From: Flavobacterium sp.
GTDB lineage: Bacteria; Bacteroidota; Bacteroidia; Flavobacteriales; Flavobacteriaceae
DNA length: 52,909 nucleotides
Reading direction: 5' to 3'
Assembly: GCF_025352425.1 (NCBI RefSeq)
Contig: NZ_JANXTI010000013.1
Span: forward strand, 1 to 52,909
Each line of letters starts with the position of its first letter. Position 1 is the first letter of the stretch. Both the position numbers and the translations under genes were made by a program. Under the pieces are notes generated by a model. The model had not been told where the DNA came from. It did not search any database and worked only from the letters and a program-made list of their open reading frames with translations. Below are positions 31,225-38,508 of the stretch, one piece after another.

Positions 31225-32007
31225 ATGAAAAAATTAGTTTTTGGCTTGATAGCCACGGTAGTGTTCTCTTTCAGTAGTAGTGCACAAGCAACAAATTTTG
31301 AGCCATGTAAAAATCAAACATTTGTAAATAATTCAGAATACAATGGTAGTATTAGTAATTCTAAATCAGTTGTAAGACCTTGGTGGGCAACGGCTATAGT
31401 TGATGCTTCAGGTGCTATCGGTGGTGCTGCTTCTGCTGCGCAATTTATAAATGTAGCTTCAGCAACACCTTGGGGTTGGGCAGCAATAGGTGGATGTGCT
31501 GTTATATGTGGAGCTGGTGCTTCTTTAGCAAAAGTTGGAAATGTAAAACCAAATGAAAATAATATCAAAAACCTTTCAAATGAGCTAAATGAATTAGATT
31601 GGGTTGGTGTTAGGCATAATTTGATTATAAATGATTACTTTGAAAATTATTCAGAATATAATCCTGAAGACTATTATAATTTCATTGTAAAAAACAAAGA
31701 TAAGTATGAAATTAAAGATGTCTATATTACCAAGGAATATTTAGAAAAACAATTTGAAACTGTTAAAAATATAAATAGTGATGAGGATGTCTATGAATAT
31801 GCGCTTTCAAACTTACCTAAAGAAGTTAATAAGGAAGATTTTAAAAATTTCTTAATCAATCTTTCAACAATTGACTCTAATGATGAATTTATAGAAACAG
31901 TTAAGGTATATGAAAATAAATTGATTCAATCGAAACTTTCAGATGAGACTAAAGCTCAATTATCAACTTTTTTTTCAACAATTAGATATTCAAAAAACCT
32001 TTGGTAA
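31225..32007 (+). CDS. Secreted Gly/Ala-rich protein, bacteriocin-like hydrophobic core (unknown)
   Basis: A 260-residue protein from ATG 31225, which gives a clear Sec signal peptide (MKKLVFGLIATVVFSFSSSA, then QA). The open frame upstream to 31015 crosses the operator sites and is rejected. After a short polar part with one Cys comes VVRPWWATAIVDASGAIGG, AASAAQFINV, TPWGWAAIGGCAVICGAGAS: a Gly/Ala-rich stretch of about 60 residues that could form a helical hairpin. The rest (about 110-260) is acidic, Tyr/Asn-rich and helical, opening with DWVGVRHNLIINDYF. Small class II bacteriocins have similar GxxxG segments, but no double-glycine leader or maturation genes are present. I do not recognise the family. 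Confidence 0.6.
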   Translation: MKKLVFGLIATVVFSFSSSAQATNFEPCKNQTFVNNSEYNGSISNSKSVVRPWWATAIVDASGAIGGAASAAQFINVASATPWGWAAIGGCAVICGAGASLAKVGNVKPNENNIKNLSNELNELDWVGVRHNLIINDYFENYSEYNPEDYYNFIVKNKDKYEIKDVYITKEYLEKQFETVKNINSDEDVYEYALSNLPKEVNKEDFKNFLINLSTIDSNDEFIETVKVYENKLIQSKLSDETKAQLSTFFSTIRYSKNLW

Positions 32008-32054
32008 ATTGTAATTTTTTTTTCTAATATTTGTATACTAAAAATTAAAAAGAC

Positions 32055-32195
32055 ATGATTAAAAAAACAATAATTGTAATAATTTTAATAGTATTAGCTT
32101 TTGCACTACTTATGCTACCAGGGAAATTCAATCCATTATATTTATTACTTTATGTCCCTATTCTAGCATTTGGTGTAAAGGAATTTAGAAAATAA
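32055..32195 (+). CDS. 46-residue two-helix membrane peptide
   Basis: ATG 32055 to TAA 32195. The product has two hydrophobic segments (TIIVIILIVLAFALLML and LYLLLYVPILAFGV) joined by PGKFNP and ends in the basic KEFRK. It begins 47 bp after the secreted protein gene on the same strand. The near-consensus AATATTTG just upstream (around 32025-32036) could give it its own transcript. Small two-helix proteins beside toxin-like genes are often immunity factors, which is only an inference here. Coding status is supported by the membrane-protein pattern, the plausible start and the terminator-like hairpin downstream. Confidence 0.55.
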   Translation: MIKKTIIVIILIVLAFALLMLPGKFNPLYLLLYVPILAFGVKEFRK

Positions 32196-32258
32196 AAATA
32201 TTGCTTCTGGTAATGCGAGTATCTTGCTCGTGAAAAGTTAGATAAACAAATAAAAAAT

Positions 32259-32294
32259 CTAAATCACTACTTCAACTCAGTGGTTTAGTTTCTA
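32259..32294 (+). terminator. Terminator-like hairpin after the small membrane peptide gene
   Basis: CTAAATCACT pairs with AGTGGTTTAG (one wobble pair) around ACTTCAACTC and is followed by TTTCT. It lies just before the next gene. Confidence 0.6.
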
Positions 32295-32308
32295 AAAAAA
32301 TCATAAGT

Positions 32309-32707
32309 ATGAAGTTTAGAAAACTCATTGCAATAATATTTCTATTGCCATTAATGTCTTTTGCCCAATCCGATCTTCAAACCGCGCTTAAAGGCGGAGA
32401 ATTATTGCTAACCGGTTTAAGTGTTTTTAAAACCACCAAAGGTAGTAAGACAGATAGTAAATTTATTGAAAGCGTTTGTGTCAAAAACAAACTGGTTGAT
32501 AAAATTACTTTCAGGATAGTGGGTAAAAACGAGGAAGGAGACGAGATTAAAAAAGAACTTGTTATCCAAAAAGACGGTAAAGAATGCCTCTTTGTATTAC
32601 CTAAAGGCATTTATACATACGAAGTTGTACTGCCCAACAAAGATGTTTATAAAAAAGGCGAATACAAGTTCGATGAAGATGTTGTCATCACCATTAAAGA
32701 TGATTAA
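32309..32707 (+). CDS. Small secreted protein (unknown)
   Basis: A 132-residue protein with a signal peptide (MKFRKLIAIIFLLPLMSFAQ). The mature part of about 112 residues has a helical opening (DLQTALKGGELLLTGLSVF) and then a beta-rich domain with two Cys (SVCVKNKL, KDGKECLFVLPKG) and YTYEVVLPNKDVYKKGEYKF. The strand order suggests a small Ig-like or transthyretin-like sandwich. I do not recognise the family. A terminator follows directly, so it ends the transcription unit. Confidence 0.6.
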   Translation: MKFRKLIAIIFLLPLMSFAQSDLQTALKGGELLLTGLSVFKTTKGSKTDSKFIESVCVKNKLVDKITFRIVGKNEEGDEIKKELVIQKDGKECLFVLPKGIYTYEVVLPNKDVYKKGEYKFDEDVVITIKDD

Positions 32708-32708
32708 T

Positions 32709-32739
32709 AAAAATCCTGAGTGAGAGCTCGGGATTTTTT
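32709..32739 (+). terminator. Terminator after the small secreted protein gene (twin of 30541)
   Basis: AAAAATCCTGAG and CTCGGGATTTTT (one wobble pair) flank TGAGAG. It matches 30541-30573 almost base for base. Confidence 0.85.
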
Positions 32740-32755
32740 GTTAATACCCCGTCAT

Positions 32756-32983
32756 GATAAATAAATATCACACATTGATTAATCAATATGGCATATTCAA
32801 GGATAAATTGGCACATTCATTAATCAATTTAGCACATTCAAAGATAAATATCACACATTGATTAATCAATATAGCACATTCAAAGATAAATAGGCACATT
32901 TATTAATCAATATGGTATATTCAAAGATAAATATCACATATTGATTAATCAATAGGGCAAATTCACTAATCAATTTTCAATCT
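32756..32983. repeat. AT-rich higher-order tandem repeat with palindromes every 41-42 bp
   Basis: Units start at about 32760, 32802, 32843, 32885 and 32926. Odd units (A) contain GATAAATATCACACATTGATTAATCAAT, split here as GATAAATATCACACATTG and ATTAATCAAT. Even units (B) contain GGCACATT.ATTAATCAAT. A and B alternate, giving an 83-bp higher-order period of about 2.5 copies. The ATTGATTAATCAAT palindromes or their half-forms are centred at 32780.5, 32821.5, 32863.5, 32904.5 and 32946.5. It occupies most of the 411-bp gap 32708-33118, and I found no gene in the rest. Confidence 0.88.
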
Positions 32984-33118
32984 TTATTTATCAGAATTAC
33001 CGTTCATCGGTATTTTTTGAAGATTATCTAATATTTGCGCTAAAATTACTACTTAATCAAATAGGTGTACTATTTTAGAGCTAGAAAATATTTATTAATC
33101 TTTTAAAAAAAAAGCAAT

Positions 33119-33493
33119 ATGCCAGCAAGAACAACAGGACGTATAATCCTTCCGACCAATCCCGGAGAGCTATTAAATCTAGCTCAAAAAATTTATGATA
33201 AACACTTAGCCGATGGAGCAAATTCTCCATTAAATGCAATGCAGGACTACAATTGGGCTTCCGATGGTCCAAAAGTAGCACCATGCAAACGGAATAACGA
33301 TGATGCAGAAGCCGCTGCCAAAAATGCAGAGAAATTTTATCGTCAGCGCGATCAGGATTTACCGGATATAAAACAAATTGTAAAAAACAGCGCAGCGATA
33401 TTAAAAAGCATTTATGCCAAAAATCCAAAGGTTTTGGGTGATTATGGTTTAGTGGTTGACGACAGTCCAAAGGTTAAAAAACCAAACCCGTAA
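33119..33493 (+). CDS. Conserved hypothetical protein (Bacteroidota)
   Basis: A 124-residue soluble protein with no signal peptide. It is helical and hydrophilic: LPTNPGELLNLAQKIYDKH, DGANSPLNAMQDYNWAS, then a charged helix (DDAEAAAKNAEKFYRQRDQD) and KNSAAILKSIYAKNPKVLGD, ending in YGLVVDDSPKVKKPNP. I recall similar proteins of this pattern in Bacteroidota with no assigned function. Its start follows a poly-A stretch. The tandem repeat array lies 136 bp upstream, and a very strong hairpin follows the stop. Confidence 0.65.
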   Translation: MPARTTGRIILPTNPGELLNLAQKIYDKHLADGANSPLNAMQDYNWASDGPKVAPCKRNNDDAEAAAKNAEKFYRQRDQDLPDIKQIVKNSAAILKSIYAKNPKVLGDYGLVVDDSPKVKKPNP

Positions 33494-33512
33494 AATAGCC
33501 GTTCCTATTATT

Positions 33513-33551
33513 AAAAATCCCCTTTCGGTATGAAAGGGGATTTTGCTTTTT
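33513..33551. terminator. Strong bidirectional terminator
   Basis: AAAATCCCCTTTC pairs perfectly (13 bp) with GAAAGGGGATTTT around GGTAT. It lies between convergent genes. Confidence 0.92.
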
Positions 33552-33565
33552 ATATGGTTATGAAA

Positions 33566-34525
33566 TTACAACTTCGCCAACCAAAGCGAAGCATTCATAT
33601 GCAAACGCGAGTGAGAAGCCAACTCGGTCCAACCGGGATAAAGTGTATCTCCGCTTGCTCCCGTTCCGTCATCGGCAGGAGAACTATCACCAATAACAAC
33701 AACTCTTCCTGTTCCGAAAGTAGCCGTGGCACACATAATATTTGAGGTTCCTTGTGATGAACTTCCTCTCCAAATTAAGCCCTGCGCGGTTGCATTTGCC
33801 GAGATGTTTATTGACATTGTTGCTCCTGCAGAATATTTAAGCTGGGTAACTGTTCCTTGTGAACCATTCAAAATTGGATTGGTCGTTGCGCTCAATCGGT
33901 TTGAAGTGGTTTCGGAAATAGTATTCAGGGTAATGCTAATTCCAAATGGGTTTGTTTGTACAGAATTGCTAGACATTAAATCATTCCAAATCGCTGGTGA
34001 ATCCCAACCATCATTATTTCTGTCTGATGCCGTGTGGTCTGAAATCATAAATAAACCGCCACCGTTTTTAACGAAATTTATAATAGCCGTTTTCTCTGCA
34101 GCCGTAAATCTTATATTTGGTTCATCTACCACGAAAACATCATAGTTTTTCAAATCTTGCGCACCCGTTCCGCCATAAGTAATGGCTGTTCCCAATGGTA
34201 AGGTTTCTACAGTATGTCCTAATTTAGCTAAGGCAATTCCCCAGGAAGACAATCCGCCACGCCAAAAACTTTCGGTTGTAGTAGCAGTAACGTTAGATTG
34301 AGCCGGCGTTGGGAAACGTTGCGGCACAGCATCGGCATCTAATACCCAATCTGCATTTCCTGCGGTTTCGGCTTTGGTAGCATCGAATAAAAATTTCTTT
34401 GGAATTGCGGTTGTAATGGTAGCTGCGGAAGTAGCTTTATTTGAAACAATTGCACCATTTTCATTATCACAAGAAAATGTAATAATTGAAAAACCAGCAA
34501 TTATAATTTTACTAAATAAGTTCAT
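33566..34525 (-). CDS. Lipoprotein with GATase-like (DUF4350/ThuA-type) domain
   Basis: A 319-residue protein. ATG 34525 gives a lipoprotein signal (MNLFSKIIIAGFSIITFSC, Cys19), and a start 11 codons earlier would precede it wrongly. The mature protein has a class I glutamine-amidotransferase-like fold: LGHTVETLPLGTAITYGG, NYDVFVVDEPNIRF, AIINFVKNGGGLFMISDHTAS, and the closing GTGRVVVIGDSSPADD. This is like proteins that sense or process sugars or form membrane-bound complexes, with no catalytic Cys obvious. The exact role is unknown. It is probably a monocistronic gene. Confidence 0.65.
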   Translation of the reverse strand: MNLFSKIIIAGFSIITFSCDNENGAIVSNKATSAATITTAIPKKFLFDATKAETAGNADWVLDADAVPQRFPTPAQSNVTATTTESFWRGGLSSWGIALAKLGHTVETLPLGTAITYGGTGAQDLKNYDVFVVDEPNIRFTAAEKTAIINFVKNGGGLFMISDHTASDRNNDGWDSPAIWNDLMSSNSVQTNPFGISITLNTISETTSNRLSATTNPILNGSQGTVTQLKYSAGATMSINISANATAQGLIWRGSSSQGTSNIMCATATFGTGRVVVIGDSSPADDGTGASGDTLYPGWTELASHSRLHMNASLWLAKL

Positions 34526-34590
34526 GTGGTCTCGTTTGGTTAATTGGTTTAAAAACAAGTAAATATAGACTTTACCCTAATATAAAAAAA

Positions 34591-35061
34591 TTATTTTTTG
34601 TTCTTGCCGTTTTTATACTGAACTTTTTCAACAACCTGAATTTTTGGTGCGGGTTTTTTATCTTTTGGATTAAAAGGTTTAGCTCCGCTCCGTTCGCCTT
34701 TGGCTCGGGTCTTTTTAGAATCTGTTTTTGGATTGGGTTTAAACTCTGATTCGGGTTTAAATGATGCTTTGGATTTTTCGGCAACATTTTTCTTTACAAC
34801 TTCCTGATTTTGTCTAATAACATCCATTGCATTTTTTGGGTTCTCTTTCGTACCGCGCAAATGAATAACCAATCCGTTTAGGAAATTACGTAACACCTGG
34901 TCGCCGCATTCCATAAAATCGGCGTGATCCGCATTTCGAAAAATATTTCCAATTTCACCTTTAGACATTCTGAAATCAACTAATTCAAGGATTTCCACAA
35001 TTTGGTCATCACGCAATTGAAGAGCCACACGGAGTTTTTTAAAGATATCGTTATTGTTCAT
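34591..35061 (-). CDS. DUF1456 family protein with basic C-terminal tail
   Basis: A 156-residue protein. Residues 1-70 are one DUF1456 (YehS-like) domain: NNNDIFKKLRVALQLRDDQI, FRMSKGEIGNIF, DHADFMECGDQVLRNFL and NGLVIHLRG. Typical members carry two copies. Here the second is replaced by a Lys-rich disordered tail (about 95-156) containing KKTRAKGERSGAKPF. The DNA encoding that piece is homologous to a piece of the gene at 35963-36466. The function is unknown, and nucleic-acid binding is plausible for the basic tail (inference). Confidence 0.75.
   Translation of the reverse strand: MNNNDIFKKLRVALQLRDDQIVEILELVDFRMSKGEIGNIFRNADHADFMECGDQVLRNFLNGLVIHLRGTKENPKNAMDVIRQNQEVVKKNVAEKSKASFKPESEFKPNPKTDSKKTRAKGERSGAKPFNPKDKKPAPKIQVVEKVQYKNGKNKK
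34679..34716 (-). repeat. Coding mini-repeat copy A (tail of the DUF1456 gene)
   Basis: Shares TTAGCnnCGCTCnGTTC and CCTTTGGCT with 35985-36031, and both then read into GTCTTTTT. It encodes TRAKGERSGAK. Confidence 0.6.
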
Positions 35062-35067
35062 TTCTTA

Positions 35068-35146
35068 AGTTTCAGAGTTTCAGAGTTTCAGAGTTTCAAA
35101 GTTTCAAAGTTTCAACTCACAATTCGTAATTCGTAATTCGTAATTC
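35068..35146. repeat. Short tandem repeats AGTTTCAG (x6) and AATTCGT (x3)
   Basis: 35068-35115 is six copies of an 8-mer, three AGTTTCAG and three AGTTTCAA. 35121-35146 is AATTCGT three times plus AATTC. They fill the gap between the DUF1456 and esterase genes. Related TTTCAAAG motifs recur near 45487-45510. Confidence 0.8.
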
Positions 35147-35945
35147 AAAACAGCCAAAGGTACGCCTTTTTAAAGCTCTCACGCCACAATTTTTCGTTGT
35201 GCTGCCCGCCTTTTACAATTACTTCCTTATTCAGTTTTTTGCATTCACAGCGTTTGGTGTTTACCCAATGTTCAACATTTTTCATATCGCGAATAACATC
35301 GTCGTCGCCTTCGTTATCGCCGCACAGGAAATAAACTTTAGTATGAAAGTCTTTGGTTTGCGCTAATAAATCATTCATTTCATTTCTGCCAAACCAAAAA
35401 GAAGGCGAGAAGCAACCTACTTTCCCAAATATTTGAGGATATTTTATCGCAGCATAAAACGAAACCAATCCGCCAAGTGAACTTCCAAAAATGGCAGTGT
35501 TTTTTGCGTTAGTTTTGGTTCGATACGTTGCGTCAACCTTTGGTTTCAGGATTTCAACAATAAAATCCAAGTAATCATCCGCTTTTCCTCCTCCATATTT
35601 AGGGTTTTTATACGGGGTTAATTCATCTATCCGTTTGTCGCCGCCATGTTCAATGCCAATGATAATAACCTGGGCATTGATACTGTCTAAAGTTTCATCC
35701 ACATTCCATTCGCCCACATAAGATGTTGTAGCATCAAACAAATTTTGTGCATCATGCATGTAAATGACAGGATATTTTTTGGTCGAAGTAGTGTAGTTTT
35801 TTGGTAAATACACCCAAATTTTTTTAGAAGCCTTTAATTGTGGAGCATCAATGATAAAAGTTGACACTTGCTTACTGGCTGTGCTTTTTTGCGCACCAGC
35901 ATTGAAGAGAACCAATAAAAAGAGTAGTGACAAAAACTGTTTCAA
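35145..35945 (-). CDS. Secreted esterase-like alpha/beta hydrolase
   Basis: A 266-residue protein. The best start is TTG 35945 (MKQFLSLLFLLVLFNAGAQ as a signal peptide). No ATG is in frame upstream before the neighbour. The fold is of the esterase D/Fes type: KYPVIYMHDAQNLFDATT, VIIIGIEHGG, nucleophile elbow FGSSLGGLVSFYAA, acid in FLCGDNEGDDD and His in VKGGQHNEKLW. It probably hydrolyses esters in the periplasm, with unknown substrate. The preceding gene on the same strand ends 18 bp upstream, so they may be one unit. Confidence 0.82.
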   Translation of the reverse strand: MKQFLSLLFLLVLFNAGAQKSTASKQVSTFIIDAPQLKASKKIWVYLPKNYTTSTKKYPVIYMHDAQNLFDATTSYVGEWNVDETLDSINAQVIIIGIEHGGDKRIDELTPYKNPKYGGGKADDYLDFIVEILKPKVDATYRTKTNAKNTAIFGSSLGGLVSFYAAIKYPQIFGKVGCFSPSFWFGRNEMNDLLAQTKDFHTKVYFLCGDNEGDDDVIRDMKNVEHWVNTKRCECKKLNKEVIVKGGQHNEKLWRESFKKAYLWLF

Positions 35946-35962
35946 AATGGGGATTGTTAGGT

Positions 35963-36466
35963 TTATTCTTCAGCGGTTTTGTCTTTAGCGTCGCTCTGTT
36001 CTCCTTTGGCTGGGGTGCCTCGAGTCTTTTTGCCTTTCTTTTCTTTTTTACCGCTTTTGCTTTCTTCTACAAAAACCTTATATTTTTCTTTTTGGACTTT
36101 ATTTAAATAAGAATTAATGATTATTTCTGATTTGTCCATTAGCGCTTGCACCTCAATTTTTTTATCGTCTTCAGACTTTTCTTTTTTTATTATAATGTCA
36201 ACGTTTTTCATGTTTGACGCAATTTCGTTTTTAATGGCAATTACCTGAAGCTCATCAAGGGTCAATGCTACTTTTAATTTTTCGATAATTTTGTCAAGTT
36301 GTTGGGCTTTGTATTTTTCAATGTCTTCGACAGAGGGTTTTGTAGATTCATTACTATAATCCCTATTATTAGTGCCATTGTAATTGTTTTGACGGTAGCC
36401 GCCCTGTGAAAATCCGTTAAGAGAAGAAAGTAATAAATAGAAAAAAAGTATATTGAATGCCTTCAT
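35963..36466 (-). CDS. Secreted helical protein, Spy/CpxP-like size (unknown)
   Basis: A 167-residue protein with a signal peptide (MKAFNILFFYLLLSSLNGFSQ), a Gly/Asn-rich linker (GGYRQNNYNGTNNRDYSN), a helical core (KYKAQQLDKIIEKLKVALTL through YLNKVQKEKYKVF) and a Lys-rich tail (KKEKKGKKTRG, then TPAKGEQSDAK). The core recalls Bacteroidota LTXXQ/Spy-like periplasmic proteins but no LTxxQ motif is exact (LTLDELQVIAIKNEI). Its tail shares DNA-level homology with the DUF1456 gene tail. Function not assigned. Confidence 0.6.
   Translation of the reverse strand: MKAFNILFFYLLLSSLNGFSQGGYRQNNYNGTNNRDYSNESTKPSVEDIEKYKAQQLDKIIEKLKVALTLDELQVIAIKNEIASNMKNVDIIIKKEKSEDDKKIEVQALMDKSEIIINSYLNKVQKEKYKVFVEESKSGKKEKKGKKTRGTPAKGEQSDAKDKTAEE
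35985..36031 (-). repeat. Coding mini-repeat copy B (tail of the 35963 gene)
   Basis: Same sequence family as 34679-34716, with an extra in-frame block (TGCCTCGA region) before GTCTTTTT. It encodes TRGTPAKGEQSDAK. Confidence 0.6.
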
Positions 36467-36581
36467 AAGAATTAATATTGAGGAAGTAAAATTAATAAAA
36501 AATGAATAGTCTAAATGTTAAAAAATAAATGATTATCATATTCATAAAAATTATATTTTAGCTGAAAATTATACTATCAGA

Positions 36582-36983
36582 ATGACCGATTATAAAGAAA
36601 GATTGGCCCTTTTAACTGAAATGATTGCTTTTTCTGTTGTTGACGGAAGGTTGCATGAAAGGGAATGCCTTTTTCTGACTATGATTGCCGAAGAACTTCA
36701 GGTAAGCAAAGCAGATTTTAAAAGCCTTTTTCATCAGGAAGAATATCCTGTTGTTATTAAATCGGAGTTTGAGCGTATTCAACAATTTTACCGTTTGGCT
36801 TTGCTGATGCATTGCGACGGCGTTTTACACGAACGCGAACAAATAAAAATCCACGAAATTGGTATCAATATGGGCCTAAACCCTCACGCTATAAAACGGG
36901 TTCTTAAAGCGATGGAAGCTTCACCAAACAAGATGATTCCGCCCGAATTTTTATTGGAAGTTTTTCAGGAGCAGTTGAATTAA
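36582..36983 (+). CDS. TerB-like protein
   Basis: A 133-residue all-helical protein with two similar halves: LLTEMIAFSVVDGRLHERE (helix, then DGxLHERE) and RLALLMHCDGVLHEREQIKI, each followed by further helices. The paired DGxxHxxE pattern is the TerB/DjlA-N fold, thought to bind metal or act in envelope-associated complexes. Annotation pipelines sometimes misname this type after its neighbour uvrB. A fragment resembling its 3' end recurs at 37946-37987. Confidence 0.7.
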   Translation: MTDYKERLALLTEMIAFSVVDGRLHERECLFLTMIAEELQVSKADFKSLFHQEEYPVVIKSEFERIQQFYRLALLMHCDGVLHEREQIKIHEIGINMGLNPHAIKRVLKAMEASPNKMIPPEFLLEVFQEQLN

Positions 36984-37143
36984 TTGTTTTACACTCTATT
37001 ATTTTAGCAGATTATAACTACGCGTAAGTTAAATTGTAACAACTAATTTAATCCGGATAAACCTGTCGATTTTGCTAGTGTTGATGCCTCTAACCTTAAT
37101 AGATTTTCAGGAATTGTCCCCGCAATAATTTAGAATTCAACAC

Positions 37144-37731
37144 TTATTTAGTGCACTGCCGTTTGTATTCATTCAGGTAATTTTCAAATTCATCTTCAAA
37201 TAATAATTTTTTAATGTCTTCCTGTACATGTTTTAAATAGGATGGACAATCTCCAACGATTTTCTCCAATAAAGCTTTATAATCTTTTGGGAATTTAACA
37301 CTCCACACATAATCTTTTTCATTTACTTTTTTCACTAAATATCCGAGCCTAACAGTATAATTAACTCCGATAAAACCTGAACCATAAAATTGATAAACAG
37401 TAAGTTTATCCACTTTCTTTCCTGAAAGCCTGAATAAAAAATTTCCTTTTTTTGCTGATTCGTCATAAAAAGAATCAAAGCAAAAATCCTTTGAATTTGA
37501 TTTAATGCAAAAGCTTTTTAGTTCAGCGGGCGTTGAAGTGATGCTTTTTCCGTTTATGAAATATTTTACCTTTTCCTGTAGTTTTTCTATTTTTGCATAA
37601 CTTCTAACAGTAAGATCTTCTACATTAAATGTAACTTTGATAGTGTCATTATTTTGAACAATATAACCGTTAGATTGACTGTTTGTAAAATTAAAAAGAA
37701 GTACCGTTAGAAAAGTAAAAAGTGGTTTCAT
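37144..37731 (-). CDS. Secreted protein of unknown function
   Basis: A 195-residue protein with a signal peptide (MKPLFTFLTVLLFNFTNSQS). The mature part mixes strands (NGYIVQNNDTIKVTFNVEDL, KVKYFINGKSITSTPAELK, FLFRLSGKKVDKLTVYQFYG, YTVRLGYLVKKVN) with a C-terminal helical part (LEKIVGDCPSYLKHVQED). Four Cys are present. I recall similar single-gene hypothetical proteins in flavobacteria. It lies inside the duplicated terB-uvrB interval. No function is proposed. Confidence 0.6.
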   Translation of the reverse strand: MKPLFTFLTVLLFNFTNSQSNGYIVQNNDTIKVTFNVEDLTVRSYAKIEKLQEKVKYFINGKSITSTPAELKSFCIKSNSKDFCFDSFYDESAKKGNFLFRLSGKKVDKLTVYQFYGSGFIGVNYTVRLGYLVKKVNEKDYVWSVKFPKDYKALLEKIVGDCPSYLKHVQEDIKKLLFEDEFENYLNEYKRQCTK

Positions 37732-37840
37732 TAGAATAAGATTTAAAATTATTTTTGAAGTGAGTTTATCGATTAAGATTTAAGCTAAAATAATTAAAAG
37801 TTAGCTTTTGGCAATAGTTTAATTATATAAAATAAATACG

Positions 37841-37936
37841 AATTAAGTTGTTTTATACTGCAAACTGATAATCTCGTCACGAAGTTTGGCAGCTTACATA
37901 AAGTCTAATTCCTTAGTCGCTTTTTCCATGGCTATG
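37841..37936 (-). pseudogene. Decayed duplicate of the uvrB 3' end
   Basis: Read on the minus strand in the uvrB frame this gives AMEKATKELDFM, a TAA stop, then AAKLRDEIISLQYKTT and a stop at the equivalent position. The intact uvrB has AMEKAAKELDFMAAAKLRD, then EIKSLQEKIAT. In the best 63-nt block (37874-37936 against 38543-38605) about 53 bases are identical. The 10 bases around the stop (AATTAAGTTG) also match 38507-38516. It is a clear relic of a uvrB 3' end in the same orientation. Confidence 0.85.
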
Positions 37937-37945
37937 CTACTAGCT

Positions 37946-37987
37946 GAGTTTTTTATCGGAATCCTTCAAGGAGCAGTTAAATTAATT
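37946..37987 (+). pseudogene. Possible remnant of the terB-like gene 3' end
   Basis: GGAGCAGTTAAATTAATT matches the end of the TerB-like gene (GGAGCAGTTGAATTAATT, 36968-36985) with one difference, and the preceding GAGTTTTTTATCGGAA matches GAATTTTTATTGGAA with small changes. One inserted base breaks the frame. It abuts the uvrB relic and runs into the stop codon of the acetyltransferase gene. Confidence 0.55.
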
Positions 37988-38494
37988 CTCAGTTAATTTC
38001 TTCTCAAAAGCTTTTCTTGCGCCACCTCTAAAAGTTACTTCTCCACAATATATATAACCCAACTTTTTTAATATTCTCAACATCGGAATGTTGTCAAAAT
38101 TAGTGTCAACCTTAATGCTGAAAATGTTATTTTCTATTGCTAAAACTTCAGTAAAAAGAAAGATTTTTTGAGCTAATCCTTTTCCTAAATATTCATCTGA
38201 TATGGCAACGCGATGGAGTACTGCAAAATCGTCATTTGTCAGCCATTTTCCACGAATTTTTTCATATTCTGGTTCGTCATTGAAAAGGACAACAGCGTAT
38301 CCAGCAATGGTATCATCAACAATTATAACATAACCAATTTGTTTTTCAATATCTTGTTGAATAAAGGTTTCATTTGGATAACCATCCTGCCATTGCTCAC
38401 TTCCATCATTTTTTCTGCGAATGATAGCTTGCTGAATAATATCCCATATTTGAGGAACTTCCGAAGCATTTGCTTTCCTTAGATGGTAATTCAT
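37982..38494 (-). CDS. GNAT family N-acetyltransferase
   Basis: A 170-residue protein with the GNAT fold: opening YHLRKANASEVPQIWDIIQQ, central strands (VIIVDDTIAGYAVVLFND), the acetyl-CoA loop VAISDEYLGKGLAQKIFLF (R/QxxGxG/A type), and the closing FDNIPMLRILKKLGYIYCGE with GGARKAFEK. The acceptor is unknown. Its stop codon overlaps the terB-like remnant, and uvrB starts its 3' end only 14 bp upstream on the same strand, so both may be co-transcribed. Confidence 0.87.
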   Translation of the reverse strand: MNYHLRKANASEVPQIWDIIQQAIIRRKNDGSEQWQDGYPNETFIQQDIEKQIGYVIIVDDTIAGYAVVLFNDEPEYEKIRGKWLTNDDFAVLHRVAISDEYLGKGLAQKIFLFTEVLAIENNIFSIKVDTNFDNIPMLRILKKLGYIYCGEVTFRGGARKAFEKKLTEN

Positions 38495-38508
38495 TTTAAA
38501 TTGCGCAA

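Noticed and set aside
32756..32983. CRISPR array
   Set aside because: Repeat and inter-repeat parts are both conserved and alternate in two types. There are no unique spacers and no cas genes nearby.
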